From Silene conica (Eukaryota; Streptophyta; Magnoliopsida; Caryophyllales; Caryophyllaceae), in NCBI GenBank assembly GCA_029255685.2, contig CM055319.2:39070530-39134529 (forward strand): DNA of 64,000 bases, written 5' to 3'. How positions within the stretch are numbered: the first letter of the stretch is position 1; the number at the start of each line of letters is the position of its first letter. The notes under the pieces were generated by a model that saw only the letters and a list, made by a program, of their open reading frames with translations, searched no databases and was not told where the DNA came from. This document shows positions 1-9,094 of this stretch, in pieces. The position numbers were made by a program, and so were the translations under genes.

Positions 1-337
1 TCAAGTATTAGCACGAATTACAAACTATAGGTCTAGGGAGTAATTCACCATTGGGTGTCCTATAGGTCTAGGGCAAACAAATATCCTTCTACCTTGGGGA
101 TTCACCTCAAGACCGTCACAACTACAATAAACAACCACCGAAACCACCACCATCGACGGCCATCATCACCACCATTGACATCATCATCACCGTCCATCTC
201 ATCATCCATCATCATTATTCCAAGATTCATCCAAGATTGTTCTTTATTTGTCCTATTTTATTATTTCATTCAAGATTATTTTCAAGATTTACAAGAAGGC
301 TTCCGCGGACGAGTTCTTTGATCAAGAATTCGTATCA
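1..337 (+). repeat. 3' part of the A1 5' LTR (rest lies outside the window)
   Basis: The segment matches 4264-4600 and ends in GTATCA, four bases before a tRNA-Met primer-binding site. An open frame at 55-321 starts with GTG, lies wholly in the LTR, and differs in its middle part from the related LTRs at 21842-22934, so it is not counted as a gene. Confidence 0.9.
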
Positions 338-341
338 TAAG

Positions 342-353
342 TGGTATCAGAGC
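342..353 (+). other. Primer-binding site of A1 (initiator tRNA-Met)
   Basis: TGGTATCAGAGC, complementary to the 3' end of plant initiator tRNA-Met, lies 4 nt after the LTR end. The same site recurs at 4605-4616 for A2. Confidence 0.92.
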
Positions 354-389
354 TTCGGCTCTTGATTTTCTTTATCTTCAAGACGATCC

Positions 390-668
390 ATGGAGGGAAT
401 TACTATGGAGGGCGTGAGAATTATGAGGGGCGAAGGAATTCCGTTGCAGCTACCAAGAAACTTGATGTTACGTAACCTACAAATCAAATCCGAACAAACC
501 CTAAACGATCAAAGGAACCAAATCTTTTATACCAAGTGCCAAGTCCAAGACAAATGGTGTAGCATGATCATTGACGGAGGGAGTTGTGCAAACGTTGCTT
601 CCGAGGAGATGGTAACCAAGCTTAACCTAATTACCACCACACACCCGAAACCCTACTTATTACATTAG
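390..668 (+). pseudogene. Gag-less N-terminal piece of the A1 polyprotein with protease active site
   Basis: This 92-codon frame has about 25 residues of unclear origin, then the stretch leading into a retropepsin with the active-site motif IIDGGSCANVAS. In the related element B the same stretch lies after a full capsid domain and zinc knuckle, roughly 330 residues in, so A has lost almost all of gag. The frame stops at TAG (666-668), where B has TGG (Trp) in the conserved sequence HWLED. A single G-to-A change therefore separates the protease active site from the rest of pol. A2 carries the same stop at 4929-4931, so it predates the tandem duplication or is fixed in the family. Confidence 0.8.
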
Positions 669-3600
669 TTGGAGGATGGGAGTGCTATAGAGGTGACGAG
701 GCAGGTGAGGGTAGGAATCAAGATGGGATCATACGAAGACGAGGTCTTGTGTGATGTCACGCCAATGGACGCTTGTCACATACTTTTGGGACGTCCATGG
801 CAATTTGATCGAGATGTAGTGCATCGGGGGAAGGCCAACGTTTATGAACTAAGAAACAAAGGCAAGAATATCATACTAAAACCAATGACACCCCAAGCCG
901 TGCGCGAGATGACTACCAAGCGACAGGAGGAAGGCAAGAGGAGCGTGTTTATAGGCGAAAGGGAGGTGGAGCAAGCCATCGAAGACGGGGCTGTGGTGTA
1001 CGCCCTAGTGGCCGACGAGGAGAGTAAGGAGGGTAAGAAGAGGGAGGAGTCGCCGTTGGTGATAGGGTTATTGGAGGAGTTTAAGGATGTTTTTCCCGAA
1101 GATCTACCACCCGGATTACCACCGTTACGAGGTATTGAACATCAAATTGACTTAATTCCAGGGGCTGCCCTACCTAATAAGGCCGCCTATCGAAGCAATC
1201 CGGAGGAGACCAAGGAGTTGCAAAGGCAAATTGACGAGTTACTAGAGAGGGGTTATGTAAGGGAGAGTATGAGTCCTTGTGCGGTACCGGCATTATTAGT
1301 ACCAAAGAAGGATGGGACATGGAGGATGTGTGTGGATAGTAGGGCTGTAAACAATATCACAATCAAATATAGGTTTCCAATCCCAAGATTAGATGATATG
1401 TTGGATGAGTTACATGGGTCGGTAGTCTTTTCAAAGATCGATCTAAGGAGCGGTTATCATCAAATTAGGATGCGAGAGGGGGATGAATGGAAGACGGCTT
1501 TCAAGACCAAACACGGCCTGTATGAGTGGTTGGTGATGCCTTTTGGTCTTACTAATGCACCTAGTACTTTCATGAGGTTGATGAACGAGATGCTAAAATC
1601 GTTCTTGGGCAGGTTTGTAGTGGTTTATTTAGATGATATTTTAATTTATAGCAAATCTATTAATGATCATCTAATGCACTTGAGGTTGGTTTTCGAGACC
1701 TTGAGGGAGAGGAAGCTATTTGGGAAGTTAGAAAAGTGTACCTTTTTGGTGGAGAGTGTGGTGTTCTTGGGGTATGTGGTATCCAAAGACGGAGTGTCGG
1801 TAGATCAAACCAAGATTCAAGCCATGGCATCGTGGCCCACGCCTAAAACCGTCACGGAGGTTCGTTCTTTTCATGGTCTTGCTTCTTTTTATCGTCGGTT
1901 TATTAAAGATTTCAGTACCGTCACAAGTCCTATGACGGAGTGTATGAAAAAAGGGGTATTCGTTTGGACCGAGGCAGCCCAAGGGGCGTTCGAAGCCATC
2001 AAAGGATTACTATGTAAAACGCCAATATTAGCTTTACCGGATTTCTCACAACCGTTCGAAGTAGAATGTGATGCAAGCGGCGTGGGAATTGGAGCGGTTC
2101 TTGTTCAAGGTAAGAGACCTATTGCTTATTTTTCGGAGAAACTTAACGGAGCAAGGTTGAATTATTCTACCTATGATAAAGAATTCTATGCTATTGTTCG
2201 GGCTCTAATGCATTGGAGTCATTATCTTAGACCAAGTCACTTTGTACTTCACTCGGACCATGAATCTTTGAAATATATCCATGGCCAACAAAAACTTAAT
2301 CCAAGGCATGCTAAGTGGGTTGAATTCTTGCAATCTTTTCACTTTTCTTCTAAGTATAAAGATGGGAAGAGTAATGTGGTAGCGGATGCATTATCAAGGA
2401 GGTATACGTTGTTGTCTACACTAGGGGTTAAGCTATTAGGGTTCGAAACCCTAAAAGACTACTACGAGGAAGATGGTGATTTGGGCGAGTTGTTTCGGAG
2501 TTGCAAGGGGGGTGCCGTGACCTTAGGGGAATATATGGTGCAAGATGGGTTCCTCTTTAAAGGTAATTGTTTATGTATTCCGAAACATCCTATTCGGGAG
2601 TTGATCATACGGGAGGCGCATGGAGGAGGGTTGGCCGGACACTTTGGGATTCAAAAGACATTAGAAGTACTAAGGGAGCATTTCTTTTGGCCCAAGATGC
2701 TAGGGGATGTAACGAGATTGGTTGGGAAGTGTGTAGCGTGTCATATGGCCAAGAGCAAGTTCAAACCGGGTGAATACACACCTTTGCCGGTTCCAAATAG
2801 GCCATGGGAAGACGTATCAATGGATTTTATTGTGGCTCTACCACGTACTCAAAGAGGGAAGGATGCAATCATGGTTGTGGTTGATAGGTTTTCAAAGATG
2901 GCGCACTTTGTGGCTTGTCACAAAACGGATGATGCTAGTAACGTGGCTGATCTTTATTATCGCGAGATAGTACGTTTACACGGAGTGCCAAAAACCATTG
3001 TGTCGGATCGGGATTCAAAATTCTTGAGTTATTTTTGGAATACATTATGGAGGAAAGTTGGAACTAAGTTATTATTTAGTACTTCTCATCATCCTCAAAC
3101 GGATGGGCAAACGGAGGTTACTAATAGGACCTTGGGAACGATTTTAAGGGGGTTGGTGAGCAAGACTCAAAAGGATTGGGATATCAAATTGGCTCATGCG
3201 GAATTTGCATATAATAGATCTCCAACGTATGCTACAAAGCACTCACCATTCGAAATAGTCTATGGGATTAATCCATATTTACCCTTGGATCTACTTCCAT
3301 TACCTAAGGATGAGTTGGTTCACAAGGATGCGGAGTCCAAGCTCAAATCTATGATCAAGTTACATGAGCAAGTCCGAAAAAGAATTGAGGAAGTGAATGA
3401 AGCATATAAACGGAAGTCGAACAAGCATCGTAAGCCACGCCTATTTGAGCCAGGAGATCTAGTTTGGGTGCATCTTAGAAAGGAGCGGTTTCCGGGGAAG
3501 AGAAAGAACAAGCTCATGCCACGCGCGGAGGGTCCCTATAAGGTGATTGGACGGATCAATGATAATGCTTATCAAGTGGAGTTGCCAGGTGGCTATGGAG

Positions 3601-3857
3601 TACACGCCACATTCAATGTAGGGGATCTATCTAAATATTTGGATGATGACGGTCTCGCAGAATTGAGGACAATTCCTTTTAAAGGAGGAGGGGATGATCC
3701 AAATGTAGATAGCATTGAGGAGGAGATTACAATTGGGGGCTCGGTGGTCGGAGGCTCGGTGGCCGGAGGAGTGGTGGACGGTGGAGAGGCGCACGGGTTG
3801 TGTAGTCGTGGAGGATGTATGGTGAGCATAACTAACTTAGGGGTTGTTACAAGTTAG
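669..3857 (+). CDS. pol: A1 pol: protease C-terminus, reverse transcriptase, RNase H, integrase
   Basis: The 1062-codon frame has no ATG at its head; it continues the upstream frame after the TAG at 666-668. In order: protease C-terminus ([11 protein letters not shown]), RT with [16 protein letters not shown] and YLDD near residue 320, RNase H with the DASG motif near 467, the integrase zinc region ending CVACH near 690, and the integrase catalytic core with D (MDFIVALPR, about 719), D (VSDRDSKF, about 779) and E (GQTEVTNR, about 816). A GPY/F-type C-terminus (EGPYKVIGRINDNAYQVEL) follows. No typical chromodomain is visible. The frame crosses the polypurine tract and ends 163 nt inside the 3' LTR, a trait known from CRM-type chromoviruses. 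All catalytic motifs look intact, but the upstream stop and missing gag make independent transposition unlikely. Confidence 0.85.
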   Translation: MEDGSAIEVTRQVRVGIKMGSYEDEVLCDVTPMDACHILLGRPWQFDRDVVHRGKANVYELRNKGKNIILKPMTPQAVREMTTKRQEEGKRSVFIGEREVEQAIEDGAVVYALVADEESKEGKKREESPLVIGLLEEFKDVFPEDLPPGLPPLRGIEHQIDLIPGAALPNKAAYRSNPEETKELQRQIDELLERGYVRESMSPCAVPALLVPKKDGTWRMCVDSRAVNNITIKYRFPIPRLDDMLDELHGSVVFSKIDLRSGYHQIRMREGDEWKTAFKTKHGLYEWLVMPFGLTNAPSTFMRLMNEMLKSFLGRFVVVYLDDILIYSKSINDHLMHLRLVFETLRERKLFGKLEKCTFLVESVVFLGYVVSKDGVSVDQTKIQAMASWPTPKTVTEVRSFHGLASFYRRFIKDFSTVTSPMTECMKKGVFVWTEAAQGAFEAIKGLLCKTPILALPDFSQPFEVECDASGVGIGAVLVQGKRPIAYFSEKLNGARLNYSTYDKEFYAIVRALMHWSHYLRPSHFVLHSDHESLKYIHGQQKLNPRHAKWVEFLQSFHFSSKYKDGKSNVVADALSRRYTLLSTLGVKLLGFETLKDYYEEDGDLGELFRSCKGGAVTLGEYMVQDGFLFKGNCLCIPKHPIRELIIREAHGGGLAGHFGIQKTLEVLREHFFWPKMLGDVTRLVGKCVACHMAKSKFKPGEYTPLPVPNRPWEDVSMDFIVALPRTQRGKDAIMVVVDRFSKMAHFVACHKTDDASNVADLYYREIVRLHGVPKTIVSDRDSKFLSYFWNTLWRKVGTKLLFSTSHHPQTDGQTEVTNRTLGTILRGLVSKTQKDWDIKLAHAEFAYNRSPTYATKHSPFEIVYGINPYLPLDLLPLPKDELVHKDAESKLKSMIKLHEQVRKRIEEVNEAYKRKSNKHRKPRLFEPGDLVWVHLRKERFPGKRKNKLMPRAEGPYKVIGRINDNAYQVELPGGYGVHATFNVGDLSKYLDDDGLAELRTIPFKGGGDDPNVDSIEEEITIGGSVVGGSVAGGVVDGGEAHGLCSRGGCMVSITNLGVVTS
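3681..3694 (+). other. Polypurine tract of element A
   Basis: AAAGGAGGAGGGGA lies directly before the LTR start TGATCC. It is also translated as part of the pol frame. Element B has the close relative AAGGGGGAGGGGA in the same place. Confidence 0.88.
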
Positions 3858-4600
3858 TTATAAGGTGGTTAAAGTTTGTTAGGAAAGTTGTTAGGTGGTT
3901 ATAAGTTTGTTACAAGGTAGTTACAATTTGTTATTATCTTGTTGGTTTGTTATCCTAGGGTTAATAGGATTAGTTATTTAATTCTTTTAATTCTTAGGAT
4001 AGGGTTTGTTTTAATAAGGATTATATTTAATCCATTTAGATATAATTTAGGACTTCTATTCTCATATAGAGATAGGAGGCGTGTGACGTGTGAGTCGTGT
4101 GCTTGGGACGTGTGTTTCTACTATATAAAGAGCACATGGTCTTTCTTGTTACACAGTTAATCATTCAAGCAAATAAAATTTACAAGTTTTCTTTTAAGGC
4201 ATTCTTAAGGAAATCTCAAGGACTCATCGAGTGTTGATCCGAACCGTTAATATTTGTCGCGATTCAAGTATTAGCACGAATTACAAACTATAGGTCTAGG
4301 GAGTAATTCACCATTGGGTGTCCTATAGGTCTAGGGCAAACAAATATCCTTCTACCTTGGGGATTCACCTCAAGACCGTCACAACTACAATAAACAACCA
4401 CCGAAACCACCACCATCGACGGCCATCATCACCACCATTGACATCATCATCACCGTCCATCTCATCATCCATCATCATTATTCCAAGATTCATCCAAGAT
4501 TGTTCTTTATTTGTCCTATTTTATTATTTCATTCAAGATTATTTTCAAGATTTACAAGAAGGCTTCCGCGGACGAGTTCTTTGATCAAGAATTCGTATCA
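3695..4600 (+). repeat. Full LTR shared by A1 and A2 (906 bp)
   Basis: It starts TGATCC after the polypurine tract and ends GTATCA before the A2 primer-binding site, giving TGAT/ATCA inverted ends. The first 163 nt encode the C-terminus of pol. A run of short GTTGTTA/GTTAGTTA-like repeats occupies about 3838-3945. The 3' part is the same as 1-337. Confidence 0.92.
4122..4177 (+). promoter_or_regulatory. LTR promoter TATA box and poly(A) signal of element A
   Basis: TATATAAAG lies at 4122-4130, preceded by several ACGTGTG-type motifs (about 4086-4113). AATAAA lies at 4172-4177. TATA then AATAAA within 55 bp is the usual U3/R order. The related B LTR has the same TATATA motif on the minus strand near 22311. 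Confidence 0.6.
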
Positions 4601-4652
4601 TAAGTGGTATCAGAGCTTCGGCTCTTGATTTTCTTTATCTTCAAGACGATCC

Positions 4653-4931
4653 ATGGAGGGAATTACTATGGAGGGCGTGAGAATTATGAGGGGCGAAGGA
4701 ATTCCGTTGCAGCTACCAAGAAACTTGATGTTACGTAACCTACAAATCAAATCCGAACAAACCCTAAACGATCAAAGGAACCAAATCTTTTATACCAAGT
4801 GCCAAGTCCAAGACAAATGGTGTAGCATGATCATTGACGGAGGGAGTTGTGCAAACGTTGCTTCCGAGGAGATGGTAACCAAGCTTAACCTAATTACCAC
4901 CACACACCCGAAACCCTACTTATTACATTAG
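4653..4931 (+). pseudogene. A2 copy of the gag-less protease piece
   Basis: It appears identical to 390-668, including the IIDGGS protease motif and the premature TAG (4929-4931). The primer-binding site of this copy is at 4605-4616. Confidence 0.8.
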
Positions 4932-7306
4932 TTGGAGGATGGGAGTGCTATAGAGGTGACGAGGCAGGTGAGGGTAGGAATCAAGATGGGATCATACGAA
5001 GACGAGGTCTTGTGTGATGTCACGCCAATGGACGCTTGTCACATACTTTTGGGACGTCCATGGCAATTTGATCGAGATGTAGTGCATCGGGGGAAGGCCA
5101 ACGTTTATGAACTAAGAAACAAAGGCAAGAATATCATACTAAAACCAATGACACCCCAAGCCGTGCGCGAGATGACTACCAAGCGACAGGAGGAAGGCAA
5201 GAGGAGCGTGTTTATAGGCGAAAGGGAGGTGGAGCAAGCCATCGAAGACGGGGCTGTGGTGTACGCCCTAGTGGCCGACGAGGAGAGTAAGGAGGGTAAG
5301 AAGAGGGAGGAGTCGCCGTTGGTGATAGGGTTATTGGAGGAGTTTAAGGATGTTTTTCCCGAAGATCTACCACCCGGATTACCACCGTTACGAGGTATTG
5401 AACATCAAATTGACTTAATTCCAGGGGCTGCCCTACCTAATAAGGCCGCCTATCGAAGCAATCCGGAGGAGACCAAGGAGTTGCAAAGGCAAATTGACGA
5501 GTTACTAGAGAGGGGTTATGTAAGGGAGAGTATGAGTCCTTGTGCGGTACCGGCATTATTAGTACCAAAGAAGGATGGGACATGGAGGATGTGTGTGGAT
5601 AGTAGGGCTGTAAACAATATCACAATCAAATATAGGTTTCCAATCCCAAGATTAGATGATATGTTGGATGAGTTACATGGGTCGGTAGTCTTTTCAAAGA
5701 TCGATCTAAGGAGCGGTTATCATCAAATTAGGATGCGAGAGGGGGATGAATGGAAGACGGCTTTCAAGACCAAACACGGCCTGTATGAGTGGTTGGTGAT
5801 GCCTTTTGGTCTTACTAATGCACCTAGTACTTTCATGAGGTTGATGAACGAGATGCTAAAATCGTTCTTGGGCAGGTTTGTAGTGGTTTATTTAGATGAT
5901 ATTTTAATTTATAGCAAATCTATTAATGATCATCTAATGCACTTGAGGTTGGTTTTCGAGACCTTGAGGGAGAGGAAGCTATTTGGGAAGTTAGAAAAGT
6001 GTACCTTTTTGGTGGAGAGTGTGGTGTTCTTGGGGTATGTGGTATCCAAAGACGGAGTGTCGGTAGATCAAACCAAGATTCAAGCCATGGCATCGTGGCC
6101 CACGCCTAAAACCGTCACGGAGGTTCGTTCTTTTCATGGTCTTGCTTCTTTTTATCGTCGGTTTATTAAAGATTTCAGTACCGTCACAAGTCCTATGACG
6201 GAGTGTATGAAAAAAGGGGTATTCGTTTGGACCGAGGCAGCCCAAGGGGCGTTCGAAGCCATCAAAGGATTACTATGTAAAACGCCAATATTAGCTTTAC
6301 CGGATTTCTCACAACCGTTCGAAGTAGAATGTGATGCAAGCGGCGTGGGAATTGGAGCGGTTCTTGTTCAAGGTAAGAGACCTATTGCTTATTTTTCGGA
6401 GAAACTTAACGGAGCAAGGTTGAATTATTCTACCTATGATAAAGAATTCTATGCTATTGTTCGGGCTCTAATGCATTGGAGTCATTATCTTAGACCAAGT
6501 CACTTTGTACTTCACTCGGACCATGAATCTTTGAAATATATCCATGGCCAACAAAAACTTAATCCAAGGCATGCTAAGTGGGTTGAATTCTTGCAATCTT
6601 TTCACTTTTCTTCTAAGTATAAAGATGGGAAGAGTAATGTGGTAGCGGATGCATTATCAAGGAGGTATACGTTGTTGTCTACACTAGGGGTTAAGCTATT
6701 AGGGTTCGAAACCCTAAAAGACTACTACGAGGAAGATGGTGATTTGGGCGAGTTGTTTCGGAGTTGCAAGGGGGGTGCCGTGACCTTAGGGGAATATATG
6801 GTGCAAGATGGGTTCCTCTTTAAAGGTAATTGTTTATGTATTCCGAAACATCCTATTCGGGAGTTGATCATACGGGAGGCGCATGGAGGAGGGTTGGCCG
6901 GACACTTTGGGATTCAAAAGACATTAGAAGTACTAAGGGAGCATTTCTTTTGGCCCAAGATGCTAGGGGATGTAACGAGATTGGTTGGGAAGTGTGTAGC
7001 GTGTCATATGGCCAAGAGCAAGTTCAAACCGGGTGAATACACACCTTTGCCGGTTCCAAATAGGCCATGGGAAGACGTATCAATGGATTTTATTGTGGCT
7101 CTACCACGTACTCAAAGAGGGAAGGATGCAATCATGGTTGTGGTTGATAGGTTTTCAAAGATGGCGCACTTTGTGGCTTGTCACAAAACGGATGATGCTA
7201 GTAACGTGGCTGATCTTTATTATCGCGAGATAGTACGTTTACACGGAGTGCCAAAAACCATTGTGTCGGATCGGGATTCAAAATTCTTGAGTTATTTTTG
7301 GAATAC
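4932..7306 (+). pseudogene. pol: A2 pol, truncated inside integrase
   Basis: The frame repeats the A1 pol sequence through protease, RT (YLDD), RNase H and the first two integrase Asp motifs, and ends its homology just after FLSYFWNT at 7306. In A1 the same place continues into the catalytic Glu motif and the integrase C-terminus, which A2 lacks. The frame runs on by chance to 7382 into element E, making a chimeric tail with no relation to integrase. The lost part includes the polypurine tract and the 3' LTR, so A2 has no downstream end of its own. Confidence 0.88.
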
Positions 7307-7355
7307 GCGCGTTGGTCGGCCGACAGGACTAGCTGGTCGGTCGACCAACGCGCGT
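7304..7355. other. A2/E rearrangement junction forming a near-perfect hairpin
   Basis: Homology to A ends at ...GGAATAC (7306) and homology to the other E LTR begins at GTTGGTCGG (7311). The four bases between, GCGC, belong to neither. TACGCGCGTTGGTCG at 7304-7318 pairs with the sequence ending CCAACGCGCGTA at 7356. The intact E LTR at 18702 has GAGGT in place of GCGC and cannot form this extended stem. Confidence 0.75.
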
Positions 7356-7943
7356 ATGTTTTCAGACCGTTTTTCTTCGTAGACTATAATAACCTACAAC
7401 GAGACTGAAAGGAGACTTGTAGGATGTTAGTAATGACCTACCCAAGATTAAGAGATACGGGAAGGGCATTGGTTTACACTTTAAGGCGGCTAGGTTACTT
7501 AAGACTGAAAGGTATGTGACCTAGAAATTAGGAATCACCCTTATTGTTGACACCCAATAACTGTGAGACCTAGGAACTAATAGCATAGGCCGAAAGGAGC
7601 TATTAGGTAGCATAGACCTAAATGATATGTTACACCCCCCTACGCGACTGCAATACATGTTGACTTAGGATTTACACCATCATAGTTATTTACTACCCAA
7701 ACATCCTAGCATCCTTTTTACAAAAGTTTAAATCTCATCTTTATTTATTTGTCTTTTTTTATATTTATTTATAGACTTAGTAACAACCAATCCAAACCCT
7801 CAAAAAAATTGTTACCCTAAAACATTGACATCAAACAATAAACATTCCCCACCTCTCTGTGGTTCAACCCTGGCTTTCGCTATCTATAGTCAAAGCTAGG
7901 AAATTATAAATCTTATCTTTGGTGCCCTCAACGACGGGCATCA
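7311..7943 (+). repeat. Left LTR block of element E (probably 5'-truncated)
   Basis: It is nearly identical to 18702-19334 and ends GGGCATCA directly before the primer-binding site. Differences seen include CCCAAGA/CCTAAGA and AAAAGTTTAAAT/ACTATAGTTTTAAT. It contains GACTGAAAGG-type repeats and ends in a stretch reading CTCAACGACGGGCATCA. Confidence 0.8.
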
Positions 7944-7948
7944 AATTT

Positions 7949-7968
7949 TGGCGCCGTTGCCGGGGAGG
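7949..7968 (+). other. Primer-binding site of element E
   Basis: TGGCGCCGTTGCCGGGGAGG starts 5 nt after the LTR end. This type of primer site is characteristic of the Tat/Athila/Ogre lineages rather than the tRNA-Met sites used by the other elements here. Confidence 0.8.
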
Positions 7969-8022
7969 TGACGCCAGTGTTTATTGTTTTTAGTCTTTTG
8001 TTATCTTTCTCTTTTACCGTCA

Positions 8023-8580
8023 ATGACCATCCCCCCTTTCCCACAATTCGAGCATGAACCATTGTATATCTATTGTGATAGATTAACCTCTTTCCTTTCT
8101 CAGTCTGACCATCATGTTAGTATTAGGGAGCTTTGTCGTATCATTTATGATGGAGTTACTGGTAAAACCTTGATCGAGATTGAGGTGAAGTGTGGATGGG
8201 ATTTTCTTGACCTACCTTATGAGATACAATGGGAGCTTCTTAAAAACCTAATCCGAGCCAGTGGAGATATAGAGAGGTATGAGAGCACTGATTTTAGTAA
8301 CCCAGATTCTTCTGTTGAGAGTGATCCTATCACTCCCATTGCTGTAAATTCGCTTATTCTTGATGAGGATGAGTATGATAGGTTACTTGACCCTCTTTCC
8401 CTCCCTGTTGATAACACTGACTTGGATACAGATGATGAGTCAGAAATTTACCCCTTGGCTGACCAACCTATTTTTGTAGGCGTTAGTAATGAACATGTTC
8501 CTGACATGTTTGAACCTTCGGTTAATGAACCTTGTTTTGTGCAGGATTCATTCGTTGACATTTCTGATGTTTTTTTATAA
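8023..8580 (+). CDS. Gag-like protein of non-autonomous element E
   Basis: The first ATG is at 8023, 55 bp after the primer site, giving 186 codons; the open frame extends upstream without an ATG. The N-terminal part (FPQFEHEPLYIYCDRLTSFL, then SIRELCRIIYDGV and WDFLDLPYEIQWELL) resembles the short gag-related domain that plant non-autonomous Tat/Athila-type elements carry just after the primer site; this is from memory of the pattern, not a search. The C-terminal half is strongly acidic (DLDTDDESEIY) and has no zinc knuckle or protease. It may be a complete short gag-related protein or a truncated gag. Confidence 0.5.
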   Translation: MTIPPFPQFEHEPLYIYCDRLTSFLSQSDHHVSIRELCRIIYDGVTGKTLIEIEVKCGWDFLDLPYEIQWELLKNLIRASGDIERYESTDFSNPDSSVESDPITPIAVNSLILDEDEYDRLLDPLSLPVDNTDLDTDDESEIYPLADQPIFVGVSNEHVPDMFEPSVNEPCFVQDSFVDISDVFL

Positions 8581-9094
8581 TATTAGTGAATGTTCTGCAC
8601 AAGGATCCTTTACGAAGGATCCTTCGGAGGCTTTGATGTGTTTTGAGGCATGTGCAGGTGAATCTCTTGCGCAAGAGGCTGATTTGGATGCTCCAAAAAT
8701 TGCGACTCTACTGGCAGAGTCTATAGGCAGTAGAAAGAGAGATGTTCTCGATCGAGTAGTACCACTTACTCGATCAAGTGATGTAGAGAACGAGATCACT
8801 CAAAGGGATCGTTTGGCTGAAGAAAAGAGCCCTAAGAAGATGAAACCCAGGACGGTGTCGGCCCACGACTTGGGAGTCGACAAATCCGGGAGATGGATGG
8901 CTAGAACTGTGGATGATGACCCACCTACCTACACGGTGGAGAGAAACTCATCTACCCGAATCACCATGGCTGAAGGGGTAGTTGTAGTCAGAGCCCTTGG
9001 TCAAAGAAACCATGCATCCTTCGCGGATGACTTCTTCTTTTTGCTCGTTTCTGTTTTCTTAAAACTATTTTTCTATTTTGTTAAGACCTTTTAG
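8489..9094 (+). CDS. Hypothetical frame of element E downstream of the gag-like frame
   Basis: This 201-codon frame overlaps the previous one in another phase. Its informative part begins after 8580 and contains a charged middle (AEEKSPKKMKPRTVSAHDLG) and a hydrophobic Phe-rich tail (FFFLLVSVFLKLFFYF). I recognise no domain. It could be the continuation of the gag-like protein after a frameshift near 8576, or a chance frame. Confidence 0.25.
   Translation: MNMFLTCLNLRLMNLVLCRIHSLTFLMFFYNISECSAQGSFTKDPSEALMCFEACAGESLAQEADLDAPKIATLLAESIGSRKRDVLDRVVPLTRSSDVENEITQRDRLAEEKSPKKMKPRTVSAHDLGVDKSGRWMARTVDDDPPTYTVERNSSTRITMAEGVVVVRALGQRNHASFADDFFFLLVSVFLKLFFYFVKTF

Larger units (their letters stand above)
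1..7306 (+). mobile_element. Ty3/gypsy element A, head-to-tail tandem copies A1 and A2 (A2 truncated)
   Basis: Order is partial LTR, internal region, full LTR, internal region. The repeat period is exactly 4263 bp: the first bases of the window recur at 4264, and reading frames at 390 and 669 recur at 4653 and 4932. The copies look identical wherever I compared them. The internal region encodes protease, RT, RNase H and integrase but no capsid or nucleocapsid domain. Sharing of one LTR between two internal regions is what unequal LTR-LTR recombination produces; an assembly duplication is the alternative. A2 ends abruptly near 7306, after the second integrase Asp motif. The lineage looks like a CRM/Reina-type chromovirus by protease and integrase style, an inference without a tree. 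Confidence 0.9.

Noticed and set aside
55-321. 88-codon frame in the A LTR (also 4318-4584; similar frame at 21858-22121 and 24874-25137)
   Set aside because: It starts with GTG, lies in R/U5, and the middle part changes phase between A and B, so similarity at the ends reflects DNA homology of the LTRs.
1728-1982. 84-codon minus-strand frame inside A pol (also 5991-6245)
   Set aside because: It is a shadow of the RT/RNase H coding sequence.
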